Source of the DNA: a bacterium
GTDB taxonomy: Bacteria; Spirochaetota; Spirochaetia; JABEVK01
Direction of reading: 5' to 3'
NCBI GenBank assembly: GCA_021781625.1
Contig: JAJXWL010000001.1
Coordinates: 1-64,000, forward strand
DNA length: 64,000 bases
In this document: positions 40,307 to 50,753 of the stretch, in pieces
Numbering within the stretch: the first letter of the stretch is position 1
How the letters are laid out: the number at the start of each line of letters is the position of its first letter
Notes under the pieces: model-generated
What the model saw: only the letters and a program-made list of their open reading frames with translations
Database searches by the model: none
What the model was told of the DNA's origin: nothing
Program-made: the position numbers and the translations under genes

Positions 40307-42339
40307 CCTCGAAGCCCCAAGAGTGACCTTTGGAGTCGTGCAGAGACCGGCAAGGGCGGAGGAAGAGCCGTAGGTTGTGCTGGAGGAACAAGGATCACCT
40401 CGTCGCCAGGAGCGATGGTGTCAAAAAATCCAGCTTTCGAGAGTTTTCCTTCCGAGACCCAATCCGAAGCCGAGCCCACCTTCCAGGTCCCTAACTTATC
40501 TTCGCTATTCACCGCAAGCCAAGAGGCGTCACCTGTAAGCTCTCCCGACCCATTGCGAAGAACTTCATACGTTTGCCCACTAGCCAGACCATCCCTGGTT
40601 CCCAAATTGACCAGAGCCTGGTCGTCGTTGCGTTGAAGGATGCTTCCTCGCAGGGGAAACGTCGCCAAAATTTGTTGTGCTAAATCGTATAAACCCTTGG
40701 CATCAGGTTCCAAGCCTTTTTTATAAACCGGAAATTCTTGGACCGTACGCCCTGTCCGGGTAAGGCAGAGTCTCGCCACCGCTGAAAAATCTCTTTGCCC
40801 CTCTCGGACGGTCAGCAAAATAAAAAACTCTTGCCCAGCCTGGCGCGAACGAGCAAAAGCCTCGTTAAATCCCGAAACCGCATGAGCCCGCCGTTCATCC
40901 TGAGAAGGTTCAAGATCAACCATCCGAGAAACGGTCAGCTCATCGGCAAAATCTTCAGCCAAAAAGGTATCACCTTGGTAGGAGGCTGTTCGTGACGCCG
41001 AGGGGACGTAAAAGAGTCCCACCCTGAAAGGACGGTAAAAGTTCGAGGTTCCTGTGCTATCCAAGGCATCGAGATCTTTGAGAGTCAGACCCCACTGTGC
41101 CGGCAAACTTTGCTCATAGAGGCTTTTTTGAATTTCTAACTGATCCAAAAATGAGATTTTTTTGTAATCGGGATGAAGGTGGGCCACAGTTTCTAATTCT
41201 TGCAGGGCGCTTGTCGCAAAACCAGCTTGTTGAAAAAGCTCTGCCCTTTTTTCGCGAGCAGCAATATCCAACGGTGCTACTAACAAGCCTCGCCGATATT
41301 CGGCCAAGGCTTGCGTATCATAATTTTGTCGTTCTAGCTCGCGTGCCTTTCGAAAATGAAACTGCGCTTCCTCGGCTCGCAGAGGACTATCAGGTGAGGT
41401 TTTTCGCCGTAGCAGATCCTCGAGTGCAAAGCGGTAGGTTTCATTATCAGGAGCAAAACGCAAGGCCATCCTAAAGGCCGTCAGAGCCTCACTGACATGG
41501 TCTAAGGCCTCTTCAGCAAGGGCTCGGAGGTACCAGCCCTGCGGATTTTTGGCGCCTTCACCTTTAAGCACATGTTCATCTAGCGTTTGAATGGCACGGG
41601 AGTCTCGTTTATCCCCTAAAAATAGCTGAGCTTGAAATTGCCACAGCTCGGGGGAATGAGGATTCAACGCTAAAGCCTGGTCTAGCTCTCGCATCGCCCG
41701 AGCGGTGTCGCCGTTCTGATAGGCAAACTGTGCGGCGGCTTCATGAACCTGGGGCTGTGACGAATGGTAGTCCAGAGCATCTTGAAAGGCTTTTTCGAAG
41801 GTTAGCGGATCATTTTGTTCTTCGGCGATGTACATCAGGGAAAGCTCTGCCCGTAGATCCGAGGGATCCTCCCGCCGCAGTTGGTTAAAGAGTCGCGTAG
41901 CATAGCCCAGGCGCCCCTTCATGACCTCATACTCAGCAATTCCGAAGCGGGCACCCCGATTTTGCGGATCTTGAGCCTGAACATCACGAAAAACCGCCAA
42001 AGCTTCGCTGAGTTTTCCTTGACCGAGAAGAACTCGTCCTCGTAAGAGTCGTAAGGGTACCGATAACCTACCTAAGTTGAGGGCTTGATCGACAAAACGG
42101 GAAGCCTCATCGTAATCCCCCAGAGAAAAGTAGGCCTGAGCCATCCCTTGCAAGGCGTCTTGGTAGTGGGGGTTGATGTTCAAGGCCCGTCGAAATTCAG
42201 CTATCGCTTGCCAGGAATTCCCTTGTTCAAATGTCCTTTGCCCTTGATGAAAGTCTTGGGTAGCGGTCTGGGCAAAGCCCGAAACGGCAACCCCTAAGAA
42301 ATAAATCGCTAGAATCGGCGCTTTAAAGGGACGGGACAT
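40303..42339 (-). CDS. Exported TPR-repeat protein
   Basis: 678 residues. Signal peptide (about 1-23, ending SGFAQ). About ten TPR units fill residues 25-400 (FHQGQRTFEQGNSWQAIAEFRRALNINPHYQDAL, LRLLRGRVLLGQGKLSEALAVF, ELDQALALNPHSPEL and others). The C-terminal part (420-678) has alpha/beta character with FRVGLFYVPSASR and a FILLTVREGQRDFSAVARLCL strand, then NRDDQALVNLGTRDGLASGQTYEVLR, a small beta barrel. Likely periplasmic scaffold or sensor. It overlaps tlyC by 17 nt. Confidence 0.78.
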   Translation of the reverse strand: MSRPFKAPILAIYFLGVAVSGFAQTATQDFHQGQRTFEQGNSWQAIAEFRRALNINPHYQDALQGMAQAYFSLGDYDEASRFVDQALNLGRLSVPLRLLRGRVLLGQGKLSEALAVFRDVQAQDPQNRGARFGIAEYEVMKGRLGYATRLFNQLRREDPSDLRAELSLMYIAEEQNDPLTFEKAFQDALDYHSSQPQVHEAAAQFAYQNGDTARAMRELDQALALNPHSPELWQFQAQLFLGDKRDSRAIQTLDEHVLKGEGAKNPQGWYLRALAEEALDHVSEALTAFRMALRFAPDNETYRFALEDLLRRKTSPDSPLRAEEAQFHFRKARELERQNYDTQALAEYRRGLLVAPLDIAAREKRAELFQQAGFATSALQELETVAHLHPDYKKISFLDQLEIQKSLYEQSLPAQWGLTLKDLDALDSTGTSNFYRPFRVGLFYVPSASRTASYQGDTFLAEDFADELTVSRMVDLEPSQDERRAHAVSGFNEAFARSRQAGQEFFILLTVREGQRDFSAVARLCLTRTGRTVQEFPVYKKGLEPDAKGLYDLAQQILATFPLRGSILQRNDDQALVNLGTRDGLASGQTYEVLRNGSGELTGDASWLAVNSEDKLGTWKVGSASDWVSEGKLSKAGFFDTIAPGDEVILVPPAQPTALPPPLPVSARLQRSLLGLRG

Positions 42340-43123
42340 TTTCAGAATCCTTTAAAATCACCTTTACGGTTTTGATTTTGTACCCATCCATGCTCTGGAT
42401 GACAAAATCCGCGTCTCCCCAGGAGACTTTTTCAAACCGCACAGGAATTTTTCCAAACAAATCGAAAACAAAGCCCCCCAGGGTATCAAAGTTATCATTG
42501 GGGAGAGTTAAGCCCAAGGTTTGATTCAATTCTTCGATACTTACTCGGGCATCACATAGGTAAGTACGTTCACCAATTTCAAGAATAACTTCGGTATCTT
42601 CATCGAATTCGTCTTGGATGTCCCCGACAATTTCTTCAATGATGTCCTCTAGGCAGACAATCCCCGACACACCCCCATATTCATCCACCGCCACAGCAAT
42701 ATGAACATGCTTGCGTTGAAATTCGCGTAAAAGGCTGTTGAGTTTTTTTGTCTCGGGAATAAAGTAAGCTTTTCGCACCAACGAGACGAGATCTAAGTTT
42801 TCAGGGATAAGCCAACCATTACGATCGAAATGCCGTAAAAGATCTTTGACGTAGAGGATGCCCACGACATTATCGATTGTCTCGGTATAAACAGGAAACC
42901 GTGAGTGGCCGCTTTCTGTGATTTTGTTCATCAGGTCTTTGAAGGCAATTTTCGCTGACAAAAAAACCACATCGATCCGGGGCACGATGACCTCTTTGAC
43001 GGTGGTATCACCGAGTTCCACAACCCCCTGAATCATTTCTTTTTCTTCATTATTGAGATTTTCTAAGGAGCGATTATCTTGCTTTCTCAGAGAAAACCAA
43101 GGCTTAGAATTTTTATTTTTCAC
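42323..43123 (-). CDS. tlyC: TlyC/CorC-family CBS domain protein
   Basis: 266 residues from GTG 43123, which overlaps the ybeY stop (GTGA). It lacks the membrane DUF21 part: a cytoplasmic start (EEKEMIQGVVELGDTTVKEVIVPRIDVVFL) leads into two CBS domains (about 45-165) with HVHIAVAVDEYGGVSGIVCLEDIIEEIVGDIQDEFD, then a CorC_HlyC domain (about 180-260). Homologues were first called haemolysin C in spirochaetes; a Mg2+/Co2+ efflux regulatory role fits the family better. Part of the phoH-ybeY-tlyC set that is common in bacteria. Confidence 0.9.
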   Translation of the reverse strand: MKNKNSKPWFSLRKQDNRSLENLNNEEKEMIQGVVELGDTTVKEVIVPRIDVVFLSAKIAFKDLMNKITESGHSRFPVYTETIDNVVGILYVKDLLRHFDRNGWLIPENLDLVSLVRKAYFIPETKKLNSLLREFQRKHVHIAVAVDEYGGVSGIVCLEDIIEEIVGDIQDEFDEDTEVILEIGERTYLCDARVSIEELNQTLGLTLPNDNFDTLGGFVFDLFGKIPVRFEKVSWGDADFVIQSMDGYKIKTVKVILKDSENVPSL

Positions 43124-43581
43124 AGAATGACAACCTCTTGCACCCGTGGCAGGAGTTCCTCTTGAAGCTTTAACATCGGCTCCTCAGGAGAATTGGTTTC
43201 ATGATCCCAGCCTTGAAGGTGGAGCAAGCCATGAAGAGTCACTCGTTTGAGCTCTTCTTCGGGAGTGACCGCAAAATCCTGAGCTTGCTCGAAGACGCGT
43301 TCAACACAGATGGCTAGGTCGCCTTTTAAAACCGACGGCTCCTGTTGAAGCACAAGGTCCTCTCCAAAGGACAAAACATCGGTCGGTTCATCCTTGCCTC
43401 GAAAATCCCTGTTGAGCAGGCGCATTTCTGACAGCGAAACAAAGCGAATACCCAGCTCCCAACCCGAAACCTTTAAAAGCTCAAACAGGCTAAAGACAAA
43501 AGTTTCGTAAGAATCCAGCCAAGGGTAAGTAACGTCTGAAGTGATCACACAATCGCGCGGCAAATTAGTCATGAGCGTCAT
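43120..43581 (-). CDS. ybeY: Endoribonuclease YbeY
   Basis: 153 residues; an alternative ATG at 43572 would drop three residues. The zinc motif is HGLLHLQGWDHE, and the conserved stretch MRLLNRDFRGKDEPTDVLSF precedes it. YbeY acts in 16S rRNA 3' maturation and ribosome quality control. It overlaps phoH by 17 nt and tlyC by 4 nt, the standard phoH-ybeY order. Confidence 0.95.
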   Translation of the reverse strand: MTLMTNLPRDCVITSDVTYPWLDSYETFVFSLFELLKVSGWELGIRFVSLSEMRLLNRDFRGKDEPTDVLSFGEDLVLQQEPSVLKGDLAICVERVFEQAQDFAVTPEEELKRVTLHGLLHLQGWDHETNSPEEPMLKLQEELLPRVQEVVIL

Positions 43582-44524
43582 ACGCTTCGATGATCCGCTT
43601 CACCAACGAGCTTCGGACAACATCTTTTTTTTCAAAAATCGTGAAATGAACTTCATGTAACTCGGCCAAAACTTTTTGTGCATGAACCAAACCTGACTCC
43701 TGGTGCCGCGGCAAATCAATTTGCGAGGGATCGCCGGTTATCACCGCTTTTGATCCTTCTCCTAACCGTGTCAAAAACATTTTCATCTGCGTGGGGGTGG
43801 TATTTTGCGCTTCATCCAAAATGACAAAGCAGTTTTTTAAGCTCCGTCCCCGCATATAGGCCAACGGTGCAATCTCTAGAATACGATTTTCTTCTAGGCG
43901 GTTGATGATTTCCCCGGGAAGCAAATCTTCCATGGCATCATACAGGGGCCGCAAATACGGGCTAATCTTTTGCGAGAGATCTCCGGGAAGAAACCCCAAG
44001 CTCTCACCGGCTTCAACAACCGGACGCGAAAGAATCAAGCGCCGTCGGCGTTTTGACAGAACCTCGGACAAAGCCATGGCCATGGCTAAATAGGTCTTTC
44101 CGGTTCCTGCAGGTCCGATTCCAAACGAAAGCTCATGGTCACGGATTCCCTTAACATACTCCGCTTGACTTAACCCCCGGGGATAGACTTTTCCTAAGCC
44201 CTGAGGGATGCTAACAACCTCGTCTTGAAACAGCCTCAGCGAAGAATCCCCTGTGGCCTGAAGGGCCTGATCCAGTCCATGAATCAGGTTTTCATCCAAA
44301 ATTCGGCCCTTGCTCACCTGATTTTGAAGCTCGTTAATAAAATTGCCAAAAAATTGTCGTGCTTGGGGGTTGTCGCTTTGAAAATGCAATTCATTGCCAA
44401 AAGAATAAACAGGCGCCCCCAGCACCGATGACAAGGCCTTGAGGTTTTTGTCATCGTAGGCGCAAATTTGGCTGAGAAAATTCCCTTCCTCAAGAACAAC
44501 TTTAACTGTACTACGCAGAAGCAT
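43565..44524 (-). CDS. phoH: PhoH-family ATPase
   Basis: 319 residues. Walker A GPAGTGKTYLAMA, Walker B NCFVILDEAQNTTPTQMKMFLTRLG, with RPVVEAGESLGFLPGDL between and TGDPSQIDLP following. N-terminal region (1-105) has a KH-like part seen in PhoH/PhoL. Cytoplasmic ATPase linked to RNA metabolism. AAAGGTGGGAG precedes the ATG. Leads the phoH-ybeY-tlyC set. Confidence 0.94.
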   Translation of the reverse strand: MLLRSTVKVVLEEGNFLSQICAYDDKNLKALSSVLGAPVYSFGNELHFQSDNPQARQFFGNFINELQNQVSKGRILDENLIHGLDQALQATGDSSLRLFQDEVVSIPQGLGKVYPRGLSQAEYVKGIRDHELSFGIGPAGTGKTYLAMAMALSEVLSKRRRRLILSRPVVEAGESLGFLPGDLSQKISPYLRPLYDAMEDLLPGEIINRLEENRILEIAPLAYMRGRSLKNCFVILDEAQNTTPTQMKMFLTRLGEGSKAVITGDPSQIDLPRHQESGLVHAQKVLAELHEVHFTIFEKKDVVRSSLVKRIIEAYDAHD

Positions 44525-44568
44525 CTCCCACCTTTAGTGTAGAAGAGGGCCTAAGGCGCGTCAAGATT

Positions 44569-47500
44569 TCAACTCCCGGTATACGTATAGGGTACCCCAG
44601 GAGTCTGTGGGTTTTGAATCGACCACTGTCCCGTACTGTCTTGCTGAACATTGGCTTTGACTTGCGGGAACGGGTACCACTGAATCAAAAAGGTAAGCGT
44701 ACTCACCCACTGATACTGGGTGCTCCCCACGGGGATCTGGGGAGAGGCCTGATAGTTGAGTTGAATCTGCCAATCGTCCATGTAATGAGTTAAGTTCAGC
44801 GCAATGGAACTTGCCTTAAAGGCGCCCAGTTGTAAGGCGCTGGGGTTCCACAGTTCAAGAGAATTGGCCACGTCGGTGAAAAAATTCCGTGTGGCCAAGC
44901 CGGGAACGCCAAAGCTCTGAACAATTCCCGGAAAGTACATATACATAAGGTTATTAGTAAAGGTATGAGTCAAACTGATATCGAGAAACCGCGAAACTGC
45001 CAGGTTGAAGGTATAACTGACCGAAAGAGGCATCTGGGTATACTGCTGAAGGTTAATCAACCACGAAGCATTGAGTCCCAAACTGGTGTAGGCCCGCCCC
45101 TTCCAGAAGTAAGGACTTTTCCACGTGTTGTTCCAGGTAAAGTCAAGTTCTGAGTCCAAAAAGTCCATCTGTGTACCTTGGGTCCAGGACTTGGAAACTG
45201 TATTGAAGGAGTAAGGAAACGTTTGCTGTGCAGTATATTTGGTTTGAAAGCCCCAAAGGCTGAGGGTACTTATGGCAGACTGCGGTTTTTCATCTACCAA
45301 ATCGTAGGTGTAATCTTGTGAAAAGCTAAAGTTGGTAAACGGCTTCCAAGTCACGTTAGCAACCCAGGGGTCTGGGTTCCAGCCGTTACCAATATCCCGA
45401 TAAGTTAACGTCGAAGTTAACGACCCCCAATCTTGGGTCGCCGCAAAATTCCAACTCAAACTTTGGTTAGTTGGACGAGGATCAAGATCGTTGCTCCACG
45501 AAAGGTAGGAGTTAAAAGCAGGGTTAGGGTAAAGCAAAACCCAATTTAACTTGGCACTAACATTGTTAATGGGCACAGAATCGGCGGTACCGTCCCAGTA
45601 TAAATCCTGATAGACCGCCGTATTCGAATTGGAATCCCACGAAGAAAACGAATGTGACCACAACCTTGATTTTAGATTGTAGGTTACGTTGGACTGTGCC
45701 AAAGCAGGGATACTCACCAAAGGATTCACCGTCGGAGAAAACGTCTGGTAAACCTGAATTTGTGTATTCGAGGCATCCGTTTGTTGATCCAAAAGAACTT
45801 GTTGCGGGGTGAGCCCCGACCCCAGTACCCAGGTTTTTTGACCCAACTGCGATAAATTCACATCCTCACTCAACGACCAAGTTTTATCGAGGGAGGATTG
45901 CTGATAATTTACATCGGCCGTTTGGTTTAAAAACCACTGTTGAGTCTGAACAGCCCAGTTCATTTGTCCGGGTTGAACCCATTGTGTGGTATCGAAGCGA
46001 GTTTCATTTCGCCACGTGGGCGAATACGTCCACGACAAACTACCCGTTGATCCAGAAACCGTTTTGTCGATGGTGAGGTCTGGCTGGAGGTCAGGGAGAA
46101 TTAAGGCGGAAGTGGGAGTGGTCTTAGAGGTATCGGTGGCGTCTGCAGAGGAGGAAACTTCCGTGTTTGTTGAAAAAGCTGGTGAACTAGCAGAGGCCCA
46201 AGGCGAAATCAACGCCGATTTAACGGTAACCGGAGCCGCTGGAGTCCCAGAAAAGTCCAGGAGCTTCCCCCCGGTAGAAAAGGAAATACTGGGAATCGTG
46301 AATAAAGACGGTGCGTACAAATAGGCACTTGGCGACGTTGAATACGAAGTATAGGCCCCGTTAGATTTCTGATCCCATTCAGCATCGGCTTCTAACCGAG
46401 TCAAACTCAAGGTATTTAAAAAGAGCCAGGGAAACGAAAGACTTTGGGGTGTTAAAGCTAATTGCCAGTTGAGTGAGGATTGAATCGTGGGCAGGGTGTA
46501 GGTGTTCGTGTTCGTATTGAGGCCTAAAAGGGTGGTTAGGCTGAAATTCTCACTTCTATTTAAAAAAGCCTGCCCATACAACGAAGGATCAGTATAGAAT
46601 TCTGCCTTAAAGGTGAACAGTGAATTACTGGCATCCAAATGTGCTCCCCACCGCAGAGGAAAACTCCAGGGACCAAAATAGCCTTGATCCCATTGAAATT
46701 GCGACCACGGACTGAGTAAAGGCTGAAATGGTGCAGTTTGATAGGGATTTCCTGTCGCGTCCAGCGTTCGAGTCACCCCTAAAGTCGTCCACCAGTTAAA
46801 AGTCTTAAGACCAGCAAGTCCAGGCATCTCGGCATAGACCCCATTGAGATAACCCAAATTTGTATACAAGTCATTGGTCGTTTTCAAAATCCAATTATCC
46901 GGCTGAGGTGGCGGCGTCCCAGGAACCATAAAGAGTCCTCGTTGAACACGTTTTACAGACCCACCCGAACCGGCAACTTGTAAGAACGACATCGCCGAAT
47001 CATCCCGTTTCTTTTGACCTAAGAAATATGTTGTTGTCTGTAAGTAGGTTCCCCGTGGATCCGAGGGACCGGGAAAGCCAAGAACCGGGTTAAAGAAGAA
47101 GTCATCACCCGGTTGAAAATAAAAGGGAAAATAAAAAACCGGAATTCGACCCAGCCAGAGGACTGCATTCTCGATCCCCCACTCTCCTGGGGCGAGGATC
47201 CAAATCTTACTGGCTTTTAACTCATAATTTGGAGGCCGGGCAGGACTTGAGGTAATCGTTCCGTTGTCCATCACGACAACATCGTTCCCCGAGCGTTTAA
47301 TAGTCTTTCCCTGATAGGTAAAGGTCAGGGTTACCCCTTGCTCGGTCTGTTGACGGGTCGAACTGCCCCCATAAAAGATGCCCTGGGCATCACTGAGGCG
47401 AAAGGTAAGGCTGTCTCCATGAAACACATCGCGAGAACTACCGTTGATCAAGGTGTAGACGACATGACCCTTGGCAGTCATCTCACCTAAAGCTTGATCG

Positions 47501-47931
47501 TACCACAGTTCTGAACAAACGATGTCGTGAGTGACATTTTTGGTGTTATCTTTAAAAATGAGATGGACTCCCCCCGACAGGTGAAGCTCCCTCCCGCCAT
47601 CGGTTCGGTCGACCTGAAGAAACCCGGCCGAACGGGCACTCTCAATCGTCAGGATTTTTTTCTTTTTTTCCACTTTTGGTGCTGGGGTAAGGTCCGTAAA
47701 CCCCAAGCTTTGGCCTAGGCGGGTGCGTAGATCGTCGGCCGTTCCTGTATCGTTTAGACCTAGCTGTTCGGCCCAGGCTTTCAGCTCTCCGTAACTGGCG
47801 GTTTTCCAGTCACGCTTTTGGGCTTCATCCATCCACGAAGGTGCCGGTAAGGATTGTGAGTCTTTAACTTCCCCTGCGCCTAGGCCCATCACAAGAACAA
47901 GAGCCCCCACGATAACGAACCAAAACCTCAT
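44569..47931 (-). CDS. LptD/OstA-like outer-membrane assembly protein with N-terminal SAP-like motif
   Basis: 1120 residues from ATG 47931, which overlaps the uvrA stop (ATGA). Signal peptide ([18 protein letters not shown]), then a short helical segment KTASYGELKAWAEQLGLNDTGTADDL (about 43-70) that looks like a SAP/LEM-type motif. An OstA/LptA jelly-roll follows (about 90-230: LHLSGGVHLIFKDNTKNVTHDIVCSELWYDQ, EMTAKGHVVYTL), then a long Trp/Tyr/Ser/Thr-rich beta-barrel to the end. LptD normally inserts LPS in the outer membrane; whether this cell has LPS is not shown. A terminal strand ending ...YTYTGS fits a barrel. Confidence 0.85.
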   Translation of the reverse strand: MRFWFVIVGALVLVMGLGAGEVKDSQSLPAPSWMDEAQKRDWKTASYGELKAWAEQLGLNDTGTADDLRTRLGQSLGFTDLTPAPKVEKKKKILTIESARSAGFLQVDRTDGGRELHLSGGVHLIFKDNTKNVTHDIVCSELWYDQALGEMTAKGHVVYTLINGSSRDVFHGDSLTFRLSDAQGIFYGGSSTRQQTEQGVTLTFTYQGKTIKRSGNDVVVMDNGTITSSPARPPNYELKASKIWILAPGEWGIENAVLWLGRIPVFYFPFYFQPGDDFFFNPVLGFPGPSDPRGTYLQTTTYFLGQKKRDDSAMSFLQVAGSGGSVKRVQRGLFMVPGTPPPQPDNWILKTTNDLYTNLGYLNGVYAEMPGLAGLKTFNWWTTLGVTRTLDATGNPYQTAPFQPLLSPWSQFQWDQGYFGPWSFPLRWGAHLDASNSLFTFKAEFYTDPSLYGQAFLNRSENFSLTTLLGLNTNTNTYTLPTIQSSLNWQLALTPQSLSFPWLFLNTLSLTRLEADAEWDQKSNGAYTSYSTSPSAYLYAPSLFTIPSISFSTGGKLLDFSGTPAAPVTVKSALISPWASASSPAFSTNTEVSSSADATDTSKTTPTSALILPDLQPDLTIDKTVSGSTGSLSWTYSPTWRNETRFDTTQWVQPGQMNWAVQTQQWFLNQTADVNYQQSSLDKTWSLSEDVNLSQLGQKTWVLGSGLTPQQVLLDQQTDASNTQIQVYQTFSPTVNPLVSIPALAQSNVTYNLKSRLWSHSFSSWDSNSNTAVYQDLYWDGTADSVPINNVSAKLNWVLLYPNPAFNSYLSWSNDLDPRPTNQSLSWNFAATQDWGSLTSTLTYRDIGNGWNPDPWVANVTWKPFTNFSFSQDYTYDLVDEKPQSAISTLSLWGFQTKYTAQQTFPYSFNTVSKSWTQGTQMDFLDSELDFTWNNTWKSPYFWKGRAYTSLGLNASWLINLQQYTQMPLSVSYTFNLAVSRFLDISLTHTFTNNLMYMYFPGIVQSFGVPGLATRNFFTDVANSLELWNPSALQLGAFKASSIALNLTHYMDDWQIQLNYQASPQIPVGSTQYQWVSTLTFLIQWYPFPQVKANVQQDSTGQWSIQNPQTPGVPYTYTGS

Positions 47932-50753
47932 GAAAGCAATTCGCGCAGAAACCGTCCGGTGTGTGATTCCGGACAACGCGCCACCTCCTCGGGAGTTCCA
48001 CAAACCACGAGAGAACCGCCCCTACCGCCCCCTTCTGGGCCCAGATCAATGACATAATCCGATTGACGAATAACATCGAGATTATGCTCAATGAGAATCA
48101 TAGAATTGCCCGCATCGACGAGACGCTGAAGCACCTCAAGAAGCTGTTTGACGTCGGCAAAATGCAACCCGGTTGTGGGTTCGTCAATAACATAGATAGT
48201 TTTACCCGTACTCCGTTTAGACAATTCGAGCGCGAGCTTCACCCGCTGGGCTTCTCCGCCTGACAGGGTCAGAGCCGATTGTCCAAGCTTGATATAGCCT
48301 AAACCAACCGACTGTAAGGTTCTGAGCTTATTGGCCACCGAAGGAATTCCAGCAAAAAATTCAACAGCCTCATCCACCGGCATATCGAGGACTTCGTGGA
48401 TGTTCTTTCCTTTGTAACGAATCTCGAGAGTTTCTTTGTTGAACCGTTTTCCGTGGCAAACGTCACAGGTGACATAAACATCAGGCAAAAAATGCATTTC
48501 GATTTGCAAAGAACCATCGCCTTCGCAATTTTCACAACGTCCCCCTTTGACGTTGAACGAAAATCGCCCGGGTTTGTAACCTCGGGCTTTGGCGTCCGGT
48601 AACGAGGCATAAAGGTCACGAATCGCCGTAAAGACACCAATATAGGTAGCTGGGTTGGAGCGTGGGGTGCGCCCAATGGGGCTCTGATCGATGGCAATGA
48701 CCTTATCGAGGAACTCGGTACCCTTGATCTGATCATACTGACCTTCACTAAGGTGCTGATCTTTCGATAGGCGATTCACCAACGCAGGGTAAAGGACATC
48801 AGAAAGCAGAGTAGACTTGCCTGAACCGGAAACACCAGTAATTACTGTCATAACCCCAAGAGGAAAATGCACTGTAAGATTTTTCAGGTTGTGTTCTTTG
48901 GCCCCTGTCAATAAAAGTTCCTGTCCGTTTCCCTGACGGCGTTGAGCACGGTTGGGAATCGAAATCACCCCCGTTAAACACTGACCGGTGATACTTTGGG
49001 GGTCTGCAAGAATTTCTTCGAGGGTTCCTTGAGCGATGACTTGTCCCCCGTGAACTCCGCTTCCCGGTCCTAAATCGACAATGTAATCAGCGGTACGTAT
49101 GGTTTGTTCATCATGCTCGACCACCAAAAGGGTATTACCGATATCCCGAAGCTGTTGCAGGGTGGCAATTAAGCGCTCATTGTCCCGCTGATGAAGGCCG
49201 ATTGTCGGTTCATCAAGGATGTACAGCACACCCACCAATTGACTACCTATCTGGGTCGCCAAGCGTATCCGCTGGGCTTCACCCCCCGACAAGGTCGAGG
49301 CTTTTCGTTCGAGGGTAAGGTAATCAAGACCTACACTGGCTAAAAACCCAAGGCGTGCACGAATCTCTTTAAGAATCTGATCGGCGATTTTGGCCTGAGT
49401 CTCGGTGAGGGGTAACATTCGAAAAAACTCTAAAGCCTCACCTACCGTGAGGCTCGATAAGGCATAAATGTTTTGCTTCCCCACATAGACCGAAAGAGCC
49501 TCGGTTTTTAACCGTTTTCCACCGCACTCGGGGCACGGCCGTTGGGACATATATTTTTCTAACCAATCTTTGATGCCATCGCTTTGAGTTTCGCGATAGC
49601 GACGAGTCAAATCTTTAAGAATTCCCTTAAACTGCGAGGAATACTCGAATTTTCCTGTTCCCTCGCGGTTTTGATAGACGACTTCGACGGGCTGTTCGGT
49701 TCCGTGAAGCAAAGCGTGCCGAATTCGCGGAGATAAATCTTTCAGTGGCGTGTCTAAACTAAATTGAAAATGCTTTGCCAAGGCCTCGAACCAGGAACGA
49801 TGCCAGCCCGATTCAGGATTGTAGGGGGCTATCCCCCCTTCATTAAACGAGAGCCTCGCATCCGGAATGACTAAATCCGGATCAAACTCCATGGTCATCC
49901 CAAGGCCTGAACACACCGGACAGGCCCCGTAGGGGTTATTGAACGAAAAAAGACGCGGTTCCAAATCAGGAAAAGCGACATCGGGATGGTCGGGGCAGGT
50001 TCCTTTTTCAGAAAAAAACAACTCTTGATCGCCGGTCTCTGCCAAGACAACCACCTTGGCCAGACCGTCCGACATGCTAAGCGACGCCTCGAGCGATTCG
50101 GCTAAACGCCCCCGCGACTCGGGCGAAAGAACAACCCGATCAACGACGATATCGATATCGTGTTTCTTTTTTTTATCGAGTTCAAGGGTCTCGTCAAGCG
50201 AAATGAGGTTTCCATCAATGCGGGCCCGTTGGTACCCTAGCTGTCGAGCATCCTCAAAAACTTTTTGATGTTCGCCTTTTTTTCCTCGAACCACAGGAGA
50301 AAGCAGCATAAGGCGGCTCGACGCAGGCAATTGAAAAATGTCTTCGAGAATTTGATCCACGGTTTTTTTCTCGACAGGTTTTCCGCAGTGAGGACACAAA
50401 GGCTTTCCGATGCGCGCGAAAAGGAGTCGGTAGTAGTCGTGGATTTCTGTAACGGTTCCTACAGTGGACCGAGGATTGCGATGGGTAGTTTTCTGTTCGA
50501 TAGAAATCGCTGGCGAAAGCCCTTCGATATAGTCGACATCGGGTTTATCCAAACGCCCCAAAAATTGACGTGCATAGGCTGAAAGCGACTCCACATACCG
50601 CCGCTGACCTTCGGCAAAAATGGTATCAAAGGCCAAGGAAGATTTTCCTGAACCACTTTTTCCGGTAATCACAATCAACTTGTTGCGCGGTAATTCCAGG
50701 TCGATGTTCTTCAGGTTATGTTCGCGCGCCCCTTTGACAATTAGTTTATCCAT
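47928..50753 (-). CDS. uvrA: Excinuclease ABC subunit A
   Basis: 941 residues, the family length. Two ABC modules: Walker [14 protein letters not shown] (residues about 31-43) and [11 protein letters not shown]; signatures [12 protein letters not shown] and [12 protein letters not shown]. Zinc knuckles [15 protein letters not shown] and CENCEGDG...CDVCHGKR. UvrA finds DNA lesions and loads UvrB; uvrB and uvrC are not in the window. Followed by the LptD-like gene with ATGA overlap. Confidence 0.98.
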   Translation of the reverse strand: MDKLIVKGAREHNLKNIDLELPRNKLIVITGKSGSGKSSLAFDTIFAEGQRRYVESLSAYARQFLGRLDKPDVDYIEGLSPAISIEQKTTHRNPRSTVGTVTEIHDYYRLLFARIGKPLCPHCGKPVEKKTVDQILEDIFQLPASSRLMLLSPVVRGKKGEHQKVFEDARQLGYQRARIDGNLISLDETLELDKKKKHDIDIVVDRVVLSPESRGRLAESLEASLSMSDGLAKVVVLAETGDQELFFSEKGTCPDHPDVAFPDLEPRLFSFNNPYGACPVCSGLGMTMEFDPDLVIPDARLSFNEGGIAPYNPESGWHRSWFEALAKHFQFSLDTPLKDLSPRIRHALLHGTEQPVEVVYQNREGTGKFEYSSQFKGILKDLTRRYRETQSDGIKDWLEKYMSQRPCPECGGKRLKTEALSVYVGKQNIYALSSLTVGEALEFFRMLPLTETQAKIADQILKEIRARLGFLASVGLDYLTLERKASTLSGGEAQRIRLATQIGSQLVGVLYILDEPTIGLHQRDNERLIATLQQLRDIGNTLLVVEHDEQTIRTADYIVDLGPGSGVHGGQVIAQGTLEEILADPQSITGQCLTGVISIPNRAQRRQGNGQELLLTGAKEHNLKNLTVHFPLGVMTVITGVSGSGKSTLLSDVLYPALVNRLSKDQHLSEGQYDQIKGTEFLDKVIAIDQSPIGRTPRSNPATYIGVFTAIRDLYASLPDAKARGYKPGRFSFNVKGGRCENCEGDGSLQIEMHFLPDVYVTCDVCHGKRFNKETLEIRYKGKNIHEVLDMPVDEAVEFFAGIPSVANKLRTLQSVGLGYIKLGQSALTLSGGEAQRVKLALELSKRSTGKTIYVIDEPTTGLHFADVKQLLEVLQRLVDAGNSMILIEHNLDVIRQSDYVIDLGPEGGGRGGSLVVCGTPEEVARCPESHTGRFLRELLS

